Notes: generated from the sequence alone by a model not told the origin. Shown: positions 8,339 through 17,477, counted from the first letter of the stretch. The stretch is 64,000 bases of DNA from Streptomyces cathayae (GCF_029760955.1 NZ_CP121682.1:7024501-7088500), one strand, 5' to 3'. Numbers and translations: made by a program.

Positions 8339-8692
8339 GCGACCACGGTCACACGAAGGATTCCCGCCACCTCGGGGATCGCGGGCCCGGTACGCCGAGC
8401 AGCCGGTGACGACCCCGTCCGCCCGTGCTCCGAACCACCGGTGCACGCCGTACCGGGCGGCCCGGCCGGGCACGAGACCGGCCGACGGCCCGCCCGGACC
8501 GTCCGCCGGCAGCCGGTGGACAGCAGGCCCCTCGACAAGGCACCCCCCGACCACACGACGTGTGACTCCCTTCATCAGAATTCTTCCGACATGTGCTCGG
8601 GTGTATCCGCTGCCGCTCCGCCAAAGGGGGCGACCCGTGGAACGGCCCGAGGTGGCGGAAGCGATCGTGGACAGAGCGCAGGAGGAACAGAC

Positions 8693-10216
8693 GTGAGCGG
8701 AACGCTCGTGAGCACCCTGACCTGGTGGGCTCGGAACATTCCCGACCAGCCGGCCATCGATTTCGACGGCGACGTGCTCACCTACCGCCAGCTGGAGAGC
8801 TGGGCGGACGGGATCGCCGCCGATCTCGTCGCGGCGGGAGTGGGCCGAGGAGACCGGGTCGCCCTGGTGGGGCAGAACTCCCTGGAGTGGTGCGCGGCCA
8901 CCCTCGGTGCGCTCAAGCTCGGTGCCGTCGTCGCCCCCTTCAACCACCGCATGGTGGCCCGCGAGCTCGCCGGGCTCCTGGAGGACTGCGAGCCGACCGT
9001 CGTCTACGGCGACGACGCGCTGCGCGAGCGCCTGGAGGAGGCCCGCCGGGAGCAGCCCGGGGTCGTCCTCAAGTCCTTCCAGAGCGACGTCCGGTCCCTG
9101 CGGGACGGCACCCACGCCCCCGTCGTGCCGCCGGTGTCCGACGTCTCCGAGACGGTCGCGATCGTCTACACCAGCGGCACCACCGGCAAACCCAAAGGCG
9201 TCATCTTCACCCACGCCACCATCGCCGGCGAGATGCACGAGTGGTCCCTCATGGAGCCGGTACTGCCCAACGGCCTCAGACCCCTGCTCGTGCTCCCGCT
9301 GTTCACCGCGGCCGGCCTCGTGTGGGGACTCTTCCGCACGATCCTGCACGGCGGCACGCTGCTGCTGCAGCCCCGCTTCGACCCGGCCCGGGCCCTGCGT
9401 GTGCTGGCCGACCAGAAGGTCACCACGTTCACCGGCCCGCCCATCCTGTTCGAGCAGGTCGCGGCACAGCCCGGCTTCGCGGAGGCCGACCTCACCAGCC
9501 TGACCACCGTCCACGTGGGCGGTGCGCGGGTGCCGGTGGACCTGCTCGCCTCCTGGCAGCGCAAGGGCGTCTCGCTGCGCCAGATCTACGGCCAGACCGA
9601 GATCGGCGGATCCGCCACCGTGATGCCGCGCGACGAGGCGATGGAGCACCCGGAGAAGTGCGGCTGGGGCGGCGCCTTCACCAGGATCAGGGTCGTCGAC
9701 CCGGAGGGCGTCGACTGTCCGCCCGGCACCCCCGGCCAGATCCTCCTGCGCGGACCGGGGATGATGCCCGGCTACTGGCGCAACGAGGAAGCCACCCGCA
9801 CGACCATCGTGGACGGCTGGCTGCACACCGGGGACATGGGCGTCCTCGACGAGCGCGGCTACCTGACCTTCGTCGACCGCATGAAGGACATGATCATCTC
9901 GGGTGGGCTGAACATCTCGCCGACCGAGATCGAGAACGTCCTCCAGGAGATGCCCGGCATCGAGGAGGTCGCCGTCATCGCCGTCGAGGACGCCAAGTTC
10001 GGCGAGACCCCGGCCGCCCTGATCAAGGCCGACGGTCCGATCGACCCCGCCGACGTGGTGGCCCACTGCAACGAGCGCATGGCCGACTACAAGGTCCCGC
10101 GCTACGTCGTCCTCCTCGACGAGGCCCTGCCGCGGATGGCCAGCGGCAAGATCGCCAAGCGCGACCTCAAGGCCACCTACGCCGACCTGCCCCGCACGCA
10201 CGACAAGGTGCGCTGA
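8693..10216 (+). CDS. Acyl-CoA synthetase (AMP-binding), fatty/aryl acid type
   Basis: The 507-residue enzyme belongs to the ANL adenylate-forming superfamily and would activate a carboxylic acid to its CoA thioester with ATP. Core motifs in order: YTSGTTGKPKGV near residue 159 (P-loop), YGQTE (A5), TGDMGVLDERGYLTFVDR (A7/A8) and PRMASGKIAKRD near residue 484 with the catalytic lysine. GTG 8693 is chosen because GGAGGA lies seven bases upstream. It is the first gene of a rightward unit with an SDR and a molybdopterin enzyme, and an operator copy lies upstream. The presence of two CoA ligases in the cluster suggests two acid intermediates or a substrate and a side-chain fragment. Specific substrate unknown. 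Confidence 0.9.
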   Translation: MSGTLVSTLTWWARNIPDQPAIDFDGDVLTYRQLESWADGIAADLVAAGVGRGDRVALVGQNSLEWCAATLGALKLGAVVAPFNHRMVARELAGLLEDCEPTVVYGDDALRERLEEARREQPGVVLKSFQSDVRSLRDGTHAPVVPPVSDVSETVAIVYTSGTTGKPKGVIFTHATIAGEMHEWSLMEPVLPNGLRPLLVLPLFTAAGLVWGLFRTILHGGTLLLQPRFDPARALRVLADQKVTTFTGPPILFEQVAAQPGFAEADLTSLTTVHVGGARVPVDLLASWQRKGVSLRQIYGQTEIGGSATVMPRDEAMEHPEKCGWGGAFTRIRVVDPEGVDCPPGTPGQILLRGPGMMPGYWRNEEATRTTIVDGWLHTGDMGVLDERGYLTFVDRMKDMIISGGLNISPTEIENVLQEMPGIEEVAVIAVEDAKFGETPAALIKADGPIDPADVVAHCNERMADYKVPRYVVLLDEALPRMASGKIAKRDLKATYADLPRTHDKVR

Positions 10217-10239
10217 CCCGAACACGGAGGCCGTTGCCG

Positions 10240-10980
10240 ATGAAGGCCAGGAAAGTCGCGTTGGTGACCGGCGGCGGGCGGGGCATCGGAGCCGCGGTGT
10301 CCCGCAGACTCGCCGCCGACGGCTTCGCGGTCGCGGTCAACTACGCCCACCGCGCCCGCGAGGCGACGGACGTGGTCGAGGAGATCGAGGCCGCGGGCGG
10401 CCGGGCGGTGGCGCTGCGGGCCGACGTGTCCGACGCGGACCAGGCGGGCGACCTCGTCGCGCGGACCGCAGAACTCCTCGGACCCGTCGCCGTGCTCGTC
10501 AACAACGCGGGAGTCAGCGCGGCCGGCTCGGCGCGTTCCCTGCCGCCCGGACAGTGGGACCGCGTGCTGGGCGTCAACCTCAGCGGCGCCTACTACTGCA
10601 CGCACGCCGCGCTGCCCGCCATGTACGCGGCCGGCTGGGGACGCGTCCTGTTCTTCGGCAGCCCGAGCGGCGGGCGCGCGCTCACCCCGACGACGGGTGC
10701 CTACGCGGCCTCCAAGGCGGGGCTGGTCGCCCTGGCCGGGGTCGTCGCCAAGGAGGTGGCCCGGCGCGGCATCACCGTGAACACCGTGGTGCCCGGTTAC
10801 GTGGAGACCGACATGGTGCGCGCCGCCGGCGACCGGGCGCGGGAGAGCCTCCAGGACGGCTGGCCGCGGATCCCCGCCGAGGCGGTGGCCTCGGTGGTGT
10901 CCTTCCTCGCGGGCGACGGTGCCGCGCACGTCTCCGGCGAGGAGATCGGGGTGTGGGCGGGCGGCCCCGTCCAGTTGTGA
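10240..10980 (+). CDS. SDR family oxidoreductase, FabG-like
   Basis: The 246-residue protein has TGGGRGIG (residues 9-16), NNAG around 88, and the catalytic YAASK (Tyr near 155, Lys near 159) after a GSPSGG serine loop; the sequence is close to 3-oxoacyl-ACP reductase-type SDRs. It would act on a hydroxyacyl/ketoacyl intermediate, which fits its position 23 bp after an acyl-CoA synthetase. ATG 10240 follows CGGAGG at nine bases. The C-terminus is VWAGGPVQL rather than the usual 'DGG' ending, a small deviation at the substrate-side loop. Confidence 0.88.
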   Translation: MKARKVALVTGGGRGIGAAVSRRLAADGFAVAVNYAHRAREATDVVEEIEAAGGRAVALRADVSDADQAGDLVARTAELLGPVAVLVNNAGVSAAGSARSLPPGQWDRVLGVNLSGAYYCTHAALPAMYAAGWGRVLFFGSPSGGRALTPTTGAYAASKAGLVALAGVVAKEVARRGITVNTVVPGYVETDMVRAAGDRARESLQDGWPRIPAEAVASVVSFLAGDGAAHVSGEEIGVWAGGPVQL

Positions 10981-11165
10981 GCCCCGGCAGCGGGCGTCGG
11001 CGCGACGGACCGTCGGTGCCCGCCCGGGGTCGACCTCCGCCCGGGGCCCTCGTCCCGGGCGGTGCCCTGCCCGTTCGTGGGCCGGGCGGTTCGGATCCCT
11101 CGCGAGACGTCGGCGCGGTCCGCGGTGCGGCCGCGCCGGACGTCCGCGGCAGAAAGGACCGTCGG

Positions 11166-13499
11166 ATGACGACTTCCCGGCCCGCGCACGAATCGGCCGC
11201 GCACGACCCGACCGACCCCGACCCGCGTCCCCCGTCCCCGGACGCGGCCCGGCGGGCACGCCCCGCCGAGGGCGACACCGTGACCCGGAGGACGTCGTAC
11301 TGCCGGTTGTGCCCGGCCAGTTGCGGGGTCGAGGTGGAGACCGACGGCACCCGCGTGCTGCGCGTGCTGGGCGACCGGCAGCACCCGATCTCCCGCGGCT
11401 TCACCTGCCCGAAGGGGCGCAGGGCCGCCGACCTCCTGCACGGCCCCGACCGGTTGACCTCCTCCCGGCGGCGGACGGCCGCGGGCGAGCACGAACCGGT
11501 CGACGCCGACACCGCGATGGTGGAGGTGGCCGCCCGGCTCACCGGGATCGTCGAGGAGCACGGGCCGGACGCGGTGGGCCTGTTCATCGGCACCCAGCAC
11601 CACTTCGCCACCCTCACCCCCTTCATGGCGCGCGCCTGGTTCCGCGGCCTGGGCTCCCGCAAGCTCTTCTCCACCATGACCCTCGACCAGTCGGCGAAGT
11701 GGCTGGTGAAGTCGCGCATGGGGGTGTACGCGGGCGGCCCCCAGTCGCTCGACGAGGCCGACGTGTGGCTGCTGGCGGGCACGAACCCGCTGGTCTCCGT
11801 CAACGGGGGCGACGGGGACGGCGCGCTGGTCACCAATCCGTCGGCCAACCTCAAGGCCGCCCGGGACCGCGGGATGCGGCTGATCGTGGTCGACCCGCGC
11901 CGCACCGAGACCGCGGCACGCGCCGACCTGCACCTGCGACCCCGCCCCGGACACGACGCGCTGCTGTTCGCGGGGCTGCTGCAGGTGGTCCTGGGGGAGG
12001 GGCTGCACGACCGGGACTTCTGCGACCGCCACGTGGAGGGACTGGACGACCTGTGGGCGGCGGTCGCCGAGGCCACCCCCGACAGGGTCGCCCGCGTCTG
12101 CGACGTGCCGGTCGAGGAGCTGGTGCGGGCGGCCCGGATGTTCGCCGCGGCCGAGCGGGGCATGGTGAGCACCGGGACCGGCGTCTGCATGGGGCCGCAC
12201 TCCAGCATCGCCGAACACCTGGCCGCCTGCCTCAACGTCGTCTGCGGACGCTATCTGCGCGAGGGCGAACCCGTGCCGGGGCGCGGCGTCCTGATGGGCG
12301 AGGGGCCGGCCCGCGCGGAGGTGGTCCCCGCGGACCGTGAGTGGGAACGGGGATTTCGCAGCCGGGTGGGCGGACACGGCCTGCTGCGCGGCGAACTGCC
12401 GGCGGCCCTGCTGCCCGACGAGATCCTGCGGCCCGGCCCCGACCGGATCAGGGCGCTGGTGGTCTCGGGCGGCAACCCCCTGCTCGCCCTGCCCGACCAG
12501 GACACCGCGCGGCGCGCGCTGGAGAGCCTCGACCTGCTGGTGTCGATCGACACCCGGATGTCGCAGACCGCGCGCCTCGCCGACTACGTCATCGCCCCCA
12601 CGATGCTGTACGAACGGGCCGACCACACCGGGCTGATGGAGACCTTCTTCCCCCGCCCGTTCGCCCAGTACACGCCCGCCGTGGTCGCCCCGCCCCGGGG
12701 CGTGGTCGAGGACTGGCGGGTCTTCTTCCGGCTCGCGGCCGAGACGGGAGGGCCCCTGCGGTTCGCGGGCCGGGACCTGGACACCTCCCGACCGCCCTCC
12801 TCGGAGGAGCTCCTCGACCTGGTCGCCTCACGCGGCCGGATCCCGCTGGACGAGGTGCGCACCCACCCGCACGGCCTGCTCGCCGGGCACCCCGGCACCA
12901 CGGTGGGCCCGGCCCGCGAGGAGCGGGCCGGGCACCGCCTGACCCTGCTGCCCGCCGACGTGGCCGCGGAACTCGCCGCCGCGCTGGCGCCCGTCGCCGC
13001 GACGGTACCCGTGGGGGCCCGGTCCGCGGGGGCCGAGGGCGGGGCGGGCGAGGGTGGGGCGGCGGGCGGCGAGGACGCCGAGGAGTTCCCGCTGCGGCTG
13101 GTCGTGCGGCGGATGAGGGAGGTGGTCAACTCCCTAGGGTCGGCGGTCGCCGGTCTGCCCCCGCAGTCGTACAACCCGGCCCACCTGCACCCGCAGGACA
13201 TGGCGCACCTGGGCATCACGCACGGCGCCGCGGTGACGATCCGCTCGCCGCACGGAACGCTCGAGGCCGTGGCGCACGAGGACCCGAGCATGCGACCGGG
13301 GGTCCTGTCGATGACCCACGGCTGGGGAGGCCTGGAGACGGGCGGGAACCCGCGGACGACGGGCAGCAACGTCAACCGGCTCACCTCCCTGCACCACGGC
13401 GCCCAGGCGGTCAACCACATGCCGACCCTGACGGCCGTCCCGGTGTCGGTCACCCCCGCCCCGCCGGGTCTCGCCGACCGTGAAGAACCTTCCCCTTAA
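11166..13499 (+). CDS. Molybdopterin-dependent oxidoreductase (DMSO reductase superfamily)
   Basis: The 777-residue protein carries an N-terminal [4Fe-4S] motif (Cys46, Cys49, Cys53 and Cys81), the catalytic MGD-binding domains and the C-terminal molydopterin dinucleotide-binding domain (MTHGWGGLETGGN and NVNRLTS elements). No Tat signal is seen, so it should be cytoplasmic. At the position where formate dehydrogenases and nitrate reductases have a Cys/Sec metal ligand, the sequence reads TMTLDQSAKW, so the metal ligand is not obvious. No electron-transfer subunits are nearby. It may hydroxylate, hydrate or reduce a CoA-ester intermediate; formate oxidation is unlikely. ATG 11166 has AAAGGA upstream; GTG 11279 is an alternative. 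The stop codon is inside operator 7. A 186-bp gap separates it from the SDR. Confidence 0.85.
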   Translation: MTTSRPAHESAAHDPTDPDPRPPSPDAARRARPAEGDTVTRRTSYCRLCPASCGVEVETDGTRVLRVLGDRQHPISRGFTCPKGRRAADLLHGPDRLTSSRRRTAAGEHEPVDADTAMVEVAARLTGIVEEHGPDAVGLFIGTQHHFATLTPFMARAWFRGLGSRKLFSTMTLDQSAKWLVKSRMGVYAGGPQSLDEADVWLLAGTNPLVSVNGGDGDGALVTNPSANLKAARDRGMRLIVVDPRRTETAARADLHLRPRPGHDALLFAGLLQVVLGEGLHDRDFCDRHVEGLDDLWAAVAEATPDRVARVCDVPVEELVRAARMFAAAERGMVSTGTGVCMGPHSSIAEHLAACLNVVCGRYLREGEPVPGRGVLMGEGPARAEVVPADREWERGFRSRVGGHGLLRGELPAALLPDEILRPGPDRIRALVVSGGNPLLALPDQDTARRALESLDLLVSIDTRMSQTARLADYVIAPTMLYERADHTGLMETFFPRPFAQYTPAVVAPPRGVVEDWRVFFRLAAETGGPLRFAGRDLDTSRPPSSEELLDLVASRGRIPLDEVRTHPHGLLAGHPGTTVGPAREERAGHRLTLLPADVAAELAAALAPVAATVPVGARSAGAEGGAGEGGAAGGEDAEEFPLRLVVRRMREVVNSLGSAVAGLPPQSYNPAHLHPQDMAHLGITHGAAVTIRSPHGTLEAVAHEDPSMRPGVLSMTHGWGGLETGGNPRTTGSNVNRLTSLHHGAQAVNHMPTLTAVPVSVTPAPPGLADREEPSP

Positions 13500-13518
13500 C
13501 CTAAAGCCTTGAGGTTAT
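13496..13518. promoter_or_regulatory. Putative TetR operator 7 (best copy, tandem)
   Basis: TTAACCT-AAAGCCTTG-AGGTTAT is the most symmetric copy and overlaps the TAA stop of the molybdopterin gene. Operator 8 begins where it ends, so the centres are about two helical turns apart. Confidence 0.7.
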
Positions 13519-13539
13519 TATCTAACGTCTGTAGGATAT
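13518..13539. promoter_or_regulatory. Putative TetR operator 8 (tandem with 7)
   Basis: TTATCT-AACGTCTGT-AGGATAT follows operator 7 directly and lies about 60 bp upstream of the second acyl-CoA synthetase, where a promoter is expected. Tandem sites suggest cooperative binding of two dimers. Confidence 0.65.
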
Positions 13540-13597
13540 TTTTCGGATGGGACGACGGCCACCGCTCCGGGCGGCGGCATGACGCGAAAGGGCTGAC

Positions 13598-15199
13598 ATG
13601 GCAGGCTGGGACTTCGCGAGTGCCTTCGAGGCCGTGGCCCGTGTGCACCCCGAGCGCACGGCGTTCGTTCACGGGCGACGACGAGGCACTTGGGCGCACT
13701 TCGACGACCGCGCGGCCCGGCTCGCCACGGTGCTGGAATCCGCGGGCCTCACCGCGGGCGACGTCGTGGCCGAGTACATGCGCAACGGTCCCGAGTACCT
13801 GGAGACCTTCTTCGCCGCCGGCAAGTCGGGCCTCGCCCCGATGAACACCAACTACCGCTACGTCGAAGACGAACTGGTGCAGATCTGGGCCGACGCCGAC
13901 GTCAAGGCGGTCGTCTTCGACGCCGAGTTCCGCGAGCGGGTCGACCGGGTGCGCCACCGCCTGCCCGGCGTGCGGCTCTGGCTCGAGGTCGGCGAGGGCA
14001 CCGACTGGGCCCCCTCCTACGCCCGCGAACTGGACGCGCACCCCCCGCGGCCGCACGGCGGCGGACGCGAGGACTCCCTGATCCTCATCTACACCGGCGG
14101 CACCACCGGACACCCCAAGGGCGTGATGTGGCGCCAGGGCGACATCCTCTCCCTGCTCAACGCGCAGAACCCCCGACCGCTGCCCGACCACGGCGACCGC
14201 GAGGCCGTCGAGGCGCACCTGGCCGGACTCACCCGGGAGATCCGCTCCCTGGTGGCGAGCCCGCTCATGCACGGCGCCGGACTCTTCTACGCCATCTCGG
14301 CACTCAGCGGGGCCGGCACCCTCGTCATGACCCCGGGGGCGCGCTTCGACGCCGAACAGCTCCTCGACGTCATGGACGGCGAACGGGTCCAGTCCCTCGC
14401 GATCGTCGGCGACGCCTTCGCCCGGCCGATGCTCGCCGCCCTCGACGAGAACCCCGGACGGTGGCGCCTCGACGGCCTGCGCGCCGTGTTCTCCTCCGGC
14501 GTGATGTGGAGCCGCCCGGTCAAGGAAGGGCTCCTGAACCACATGCCGGCGGCGCGCCTGCTGGACGGACTCGGCTCCTCCGAGGCCTCCGCCGTCGCCT
14601 CGACGGTGTCCGTGCGCGGGGACGTGGCCGACACCGGCTCGTTCGTGCCCTCCGACCGGGCCGCCGTGCTGCTCGACGACGGAACCCTCGCCGAACCCGG
14701 CGACGGCAAGGTCGGTCGCCTCGCGGTCACCGGCTGGATCCCGGTGGGCTACCTCAACGACCCGGAGAAGTCCGCCCAGGTCTTCGTCGAGGCCGCGGGC
14801 CGCCGCTGGTCCGTTCCCGGCGACCTGGCCCAACTCGACGCCGACGGGCGGATCCAGCTCCTCGGCCGTGGCTCCAGCTGCATCAACACCGGAGGGGAGA
14901 AGGTGTTCGCCGAAGAGGTCGAAGAGGTCCTGAAGCAGCACCCGGGCATCGCGGACGCCGCGGTCCTCGGCGTCTCCGACGAACGCCTCGGCAGGAAGGT
15001 CGTCGCCCTTCTCCGGGCGGGGGAGCGGCCGCCGTCGGAGGAGGAACTCCACACCCACGCCCGCGCGCACCTGGCGGGCTACAAGGTGCCCAAGCACATG
15101 GTCTACGTCGACTCGCTGGAACGCGCGGACAACGGAAAGCTCGACCACCGACGGCTGACCGGCATCGCCGAGAGCAAGTGGGGGGACGGCCACGCCTGA
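13598..15199 (+). CDS. Acyl-CoA synthetase, FadD19/FadD17-like
   Basis: The 533-residue AMP-binding enzyme has the P-loop YTGGTTGHPKGVMW around residue 165, a form typical of the FadD19-type CoA ligases that activate bulky or branched side-chain acids (steroid C24-C26 acids in mycobacteria), and ends with KVPKHMVYVDSLERADNGKLD, where Lys precedes the C-terminal Leu-Asp. An INTGGEKVFAEEVEEVLK hinge is also present. ATG 13598 is the natural start. It is directly controlled by the tandem operators. It would activate a second carboxylic acid in the pathway; steroid specificity should not be assumed because no other steroid genes are present. Confidence 0.88.
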   Translation: MAGWDFASAFEAVARVHPERTAFVHGRRRGTWAHFDDRAARLATVLESAGLTAGDVVAEYMRNGPEYLETFFAAGKSGLAPMNTNYRYVEDELVQIWADADVKAVVFDAEFRERVDRVRHRLPGVRLWLEVGEGTDWAPSYARELDAHPPRPHGGGREDSLILIYTGGTTGHPKGVMWRQGDILSLLNAQNPRPLPDHGDREAVEAHLAGLTREIRSLVASPLMHGAGLFYAISALSGAGTLVMTPGARFDAEQLLDVMDGERVQSLAIVGDAFARPMLAALDENPGRWRLDGLRAVFSSGVMWSRPVKEGLLNHMPAARLLDGLGSSEASAVASTVSVRGDVADTGSFVPSDRAAVLLDDGTLAEPGDGKVGRLAVTGWIPVGYLNDPEKSAQVFVEAAGRRWSVPGDLAQLDADGRIQLLGRGSSCINTGGEKVFAEEVEEVLKQHPGIADAAVLGVSDERLGRKVVALLRAGERPPSEEELHTHARAHLAGYKVPKHMVYVDSLERADNGKLDHRRLTGIAESKWGDGHA

Positions 15200-15236
15200 C
15201 CCGGACCGGCGGCCGCAGCCCGGACCGCCTCCCCCG

Positions 15237-15261
15237 GCTTTCCCCGCCGACCGGGGAAAGC
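15237..15261 (+). terminator. Hairpin between fadD2 and DUF2889 gene
   Basis: GCTTTCCCC pairs perfectly with GGGGAAAGC around GCCGACC, 38 bp after the acyl-CoA synthetase stop. It may terminate or attenuate transcription into the next gene. Confidence 0.5.
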
Positions 15262-15419
15262 AGCCGGCACGGAGCGGACCCCCCCCGCACGGCGGCGAGA
15301 TTCCGGGCGAACGCGGGCAGCGGGCCGCCCCACGGGAAGGACGGCACCGGCTCACACCTGCCTCCCCTGGGGAAGCCGGCGTGAAGAGCGTGAGACCCCC
15401 ATCGACGAAGAGGCACCCG

Positions 15420-16424
15420 ATGACCACCGAAGACCCTCCGGCACCGCAGCCCGCCGGCCTGCTCGGGCCGTCACCGGTCCGCCCCCCGGGCAGCGTGCGC
15501 CGTACTTCGACGCTCGACACGCGGTGGCCCGGAGGATTCGGCACCGGGCTCCACATCGACGGGCGGGCCCGCGACCTCTACACCCCGGCCGACGGAAGGC
15601 CCCCGCTCGTCGTCGCCGAGGACCGGCTGCGCGTCCGATTCACACCGGCGAGCCGGGTGATCGAGGAGATCGAGTCGACCCCGGCCAGGAGCGAACTGAC
15701 CCTCCTCACCGGCGCCCGCTGCGGCGGCGGATTCCGCACCCGGCTGGCGCAGGCCCTGCCGCGGGAACGGGACACCGGGACCCCGCTGTACCTCATGCTG
15801 GACGATCTCGCCGCGGTATCACTGATCGCGGACTTCGCCGCGACCCGGTGGCCGTCTGCCGGGCCCGGCACACACCGGGCCGCGGCGCGCCCGCAGGAAG
15901 GCGTCTGCACGGGATTCATGCCCGGATCCAGCGCCCTGAGCCCCGACCACGTCCGGAAAGGCGGCGACCGGACACGCCGGGTCGTACCGCTGCCGCACCC
16001 CGACGACCCGGCGGGCTGGCACGAACTGGCCGCACCCACCGAACCGTCGATGCGCCGGGCCCGGCGCATCGACGTCACACCGGGCGAGGTCATCGGCGTG
16101 GACGCGATGTTCCAGGACAGCGCGACGGTGCCCGAGGGCGGCAGGAGGGCTGTGCACGAATACCGGCTGCACGCCACGGCCCACGCACGCACCGGCGCCC
16201 TCCTCACCCTGCGGGCCGAGCCGCGCATCCTGCCCTACGACGAGTGCCCCCTGGCCGTGCTCAACCTGGACCGTCTGCTCGGGACACCCCTGGCGGACCT
16301 GCGCACCACCGTGCCCAGGGTGCTGCGCGGCACCGACGGGTGCACGCACCTCAACGACGCCCTGCGCGCGTTGGCCGAGGTGCCCGCCCTGGTGGCCGCG
16401 CTGCACCGGAGCGCGCAGGAGTGA
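15420..16424 (+). CDS. DUF2889 domain-containing protein
   Basis: The 334-residue protein matches the DUF2889 pattern: an N-terminal RRTSTLDTRWPGGFG segment, then GRARDLYTP, EDRLRVRF and IEEIESTP, a GFRTRLAQALP element, and a C-terminal GTDGCTHLNDALRALAEVP with the conserved Cys-x2-Leu-x-Asp. The biochemical function of DUF2889 is unknown; it recurs near CoA-dependent catabolic genes, so it could be a CoA-ester binding or accessory protein. ATG 15420 was chosen (AAGAGG upstream) over 15381. The middle part (residues 140-185) is poor in conserved motifs. It lies in the FadD19-type unit, before the frameshifted SDR. Confidence 0.75.
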   Translation: MTTEDPPAPQPAGLLGPSPVRPPGSVRRTSTLDTRWPGGFGTGLHIDGRARDLYTPADGRPPLVVAEDRLRVRFTPASRVIEEIESTPARSELTLLTGARCGGGFRTRLAQALPRERDTGTPLYLMLDDLAAVSLIADFAATRWPSAGPGTHRAAARPQEGVCTGFMPGSSALSPDHVRKGGDRTRRVVPLPHPDDPAGWHELAAPTEPSMRRARRIDVTPGEVIGVDAMFQDSATVPEGGRRAVHEYRLHATAHARTGALLTLRAEPRILPYDECPLAVLNLDRLLGTPLADLRTTVPRVLRGTDGCTHLNDALRALAEVPALVAALHRSAQE

Positions 16425-16537
16425 AGACGCCGGGACGGCAGGCGAACACCCGGGAGGAACGGCCCGCCAGGAGCCTCGTCCCCGGAGGAACCCGACATCC
16501 CGGGCAGGCCACGCGAGGCGAGGAGAGAGGTCCCCAC

Positions 16538-17370
16538 GTGCACTCACTGCAGGGGAAGGTCGCCCTGGTCACCGGAGGCGCCAGCGGAATCGGGGCGGGC
16601 GTCTGCCGCCACTTCGTCGACGCGGGTGCCTTCGTGGTGGTGGCCGATGTCGATGAGGAACGGGGCCGCGGCCTGGCCGAGGAGCTCGGTGATACGGCGG
16701 TGTTCCGCCGCGTCGACGTCACCCGCGAGGAGGACATCGCCGCGGCGGTGACGGACACGGCTGCCACCCGGGACGCCTGGACTGCCTGGTCAACAACGCC
16801 GGCCGGGTGGGGTCCCGGCGCTTCGCCGAGGACATCCCGGCCGACGAGTGGGACGAAGCCTTCCGGCTGCTGTGCCGCAGTGTCTTCCTCGGCATCAAGC
16901 ACGCGTCCCGGGTCATGCGCGACCACGGCGGTGGCAGCATGGTGAACACCGGCAGCGTCGCCGGCCTGAGGGCCGGTTACGGCCCCCACCCTTACGGCGC
17001 GGCCGAGGCCGCCGTTGTCCAGCTGACCCGCAGCAGCGCGGTGGAACTCGCCCCTCACGGAATCCGGGTGAACGTGATGACGCCCGGCGGCGTGGCCACC
17101 CGCATCGTCGGCCACGGCGCCGGCCTCACGGGATCCGCCCTGGACGACAGCGTCGAACGGGTACGGGAGAGCCTGCGCGACTTCCAGCCGGTTCCCCGCA
17201 GCGGCGAGCCGCAGGACCTGGCCGCCGTGGCGGCCTTCCTCGCCTCCGACGCGTCGAGTTCCCTCACCGGACAGGAAAACGTCGTCGACGGCGGCCTGTC
17301 GCTGGGCAGGTCCTGGCCCCCGGAGATCCAGGCACACGCGAGGAAGGCGTCGTCCCGGACCGCGCCATGA
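16538..17370 (+). pseudogene. SDR gene with frameshift and altered catalytic lysine
   Basis: GTG 16538 follows AGGAGAGAGG and opens a clear SDR N-terminus (VTGGASGIGAGVCRHF). Around 16750-16775 the frame changes by one base: upstream reads ...TDTAATRDAWTAW, while the expected GRLDCLVNNAG is encoded in another frame that then runs to the stop at 17370 (SVAGL, NVMTPGGVATR, VDGGLSLG). Restoring one C in GCTGCCAC (about 16760) would join the frames. The catalytic YxxxK appears as Tyr-Gly-Ala-Ala-Glu: the essential lysine is replaced by glutamate. Either this is a decaying gene, or the frameshift is a sequencing error and the enzyme has an unusual active site. Confidence 0.75.
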
Positions 17371-17378
17371 GCATGGGC

Positions 17379-17400
17379 GGGGCGGCACGCGTGCCGCCCC
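17379..17400. repeat. 22-bp perfect palindrome
   Basis: GGGGCGGCAC-GC-GTGCCGCCCC lies 8 bp after the stop of the frameshifted SDR and about 80 bp before the F420 reductase start. It is probably a terminator hairpin, but being perfectly symmetric with a two-base centre it could also be a protein-binding site. Confidence 0.5.
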
Positions 17401-17477
17401 GTCCCTCCCCCGGATCCCCGGGGACAGCCCGGACGACCGTGCTGTCCGCCCCTGCCCCTCACAAGGAGGAACACAAC

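Noticed and set aside
10797..12626. A 609-codon minus-strand frame opposite the molybdopterin gene
   Set aside because: No motif, no ribosome binding site; the plus strand carries an unmistakable [4Fe-4S]/MGD enzyme.
11166..13499. Molybdopterin enzyme considered as a formate dehydrogenase
   Set aside because: The Cys-x-x-x-Ser active-site pattern seen in the protein at 33596 is absent and there is no NAD-linked partner subunit.
13598..15199. Cluster considered as steroid catabolism because of the FadD19-like ligase
   Set aside because: No ketosteroid dehydrogenase, hydroxylase, Mce transporter or KstR-type motif is present, and the shared operator differs from the KstR sites I know.
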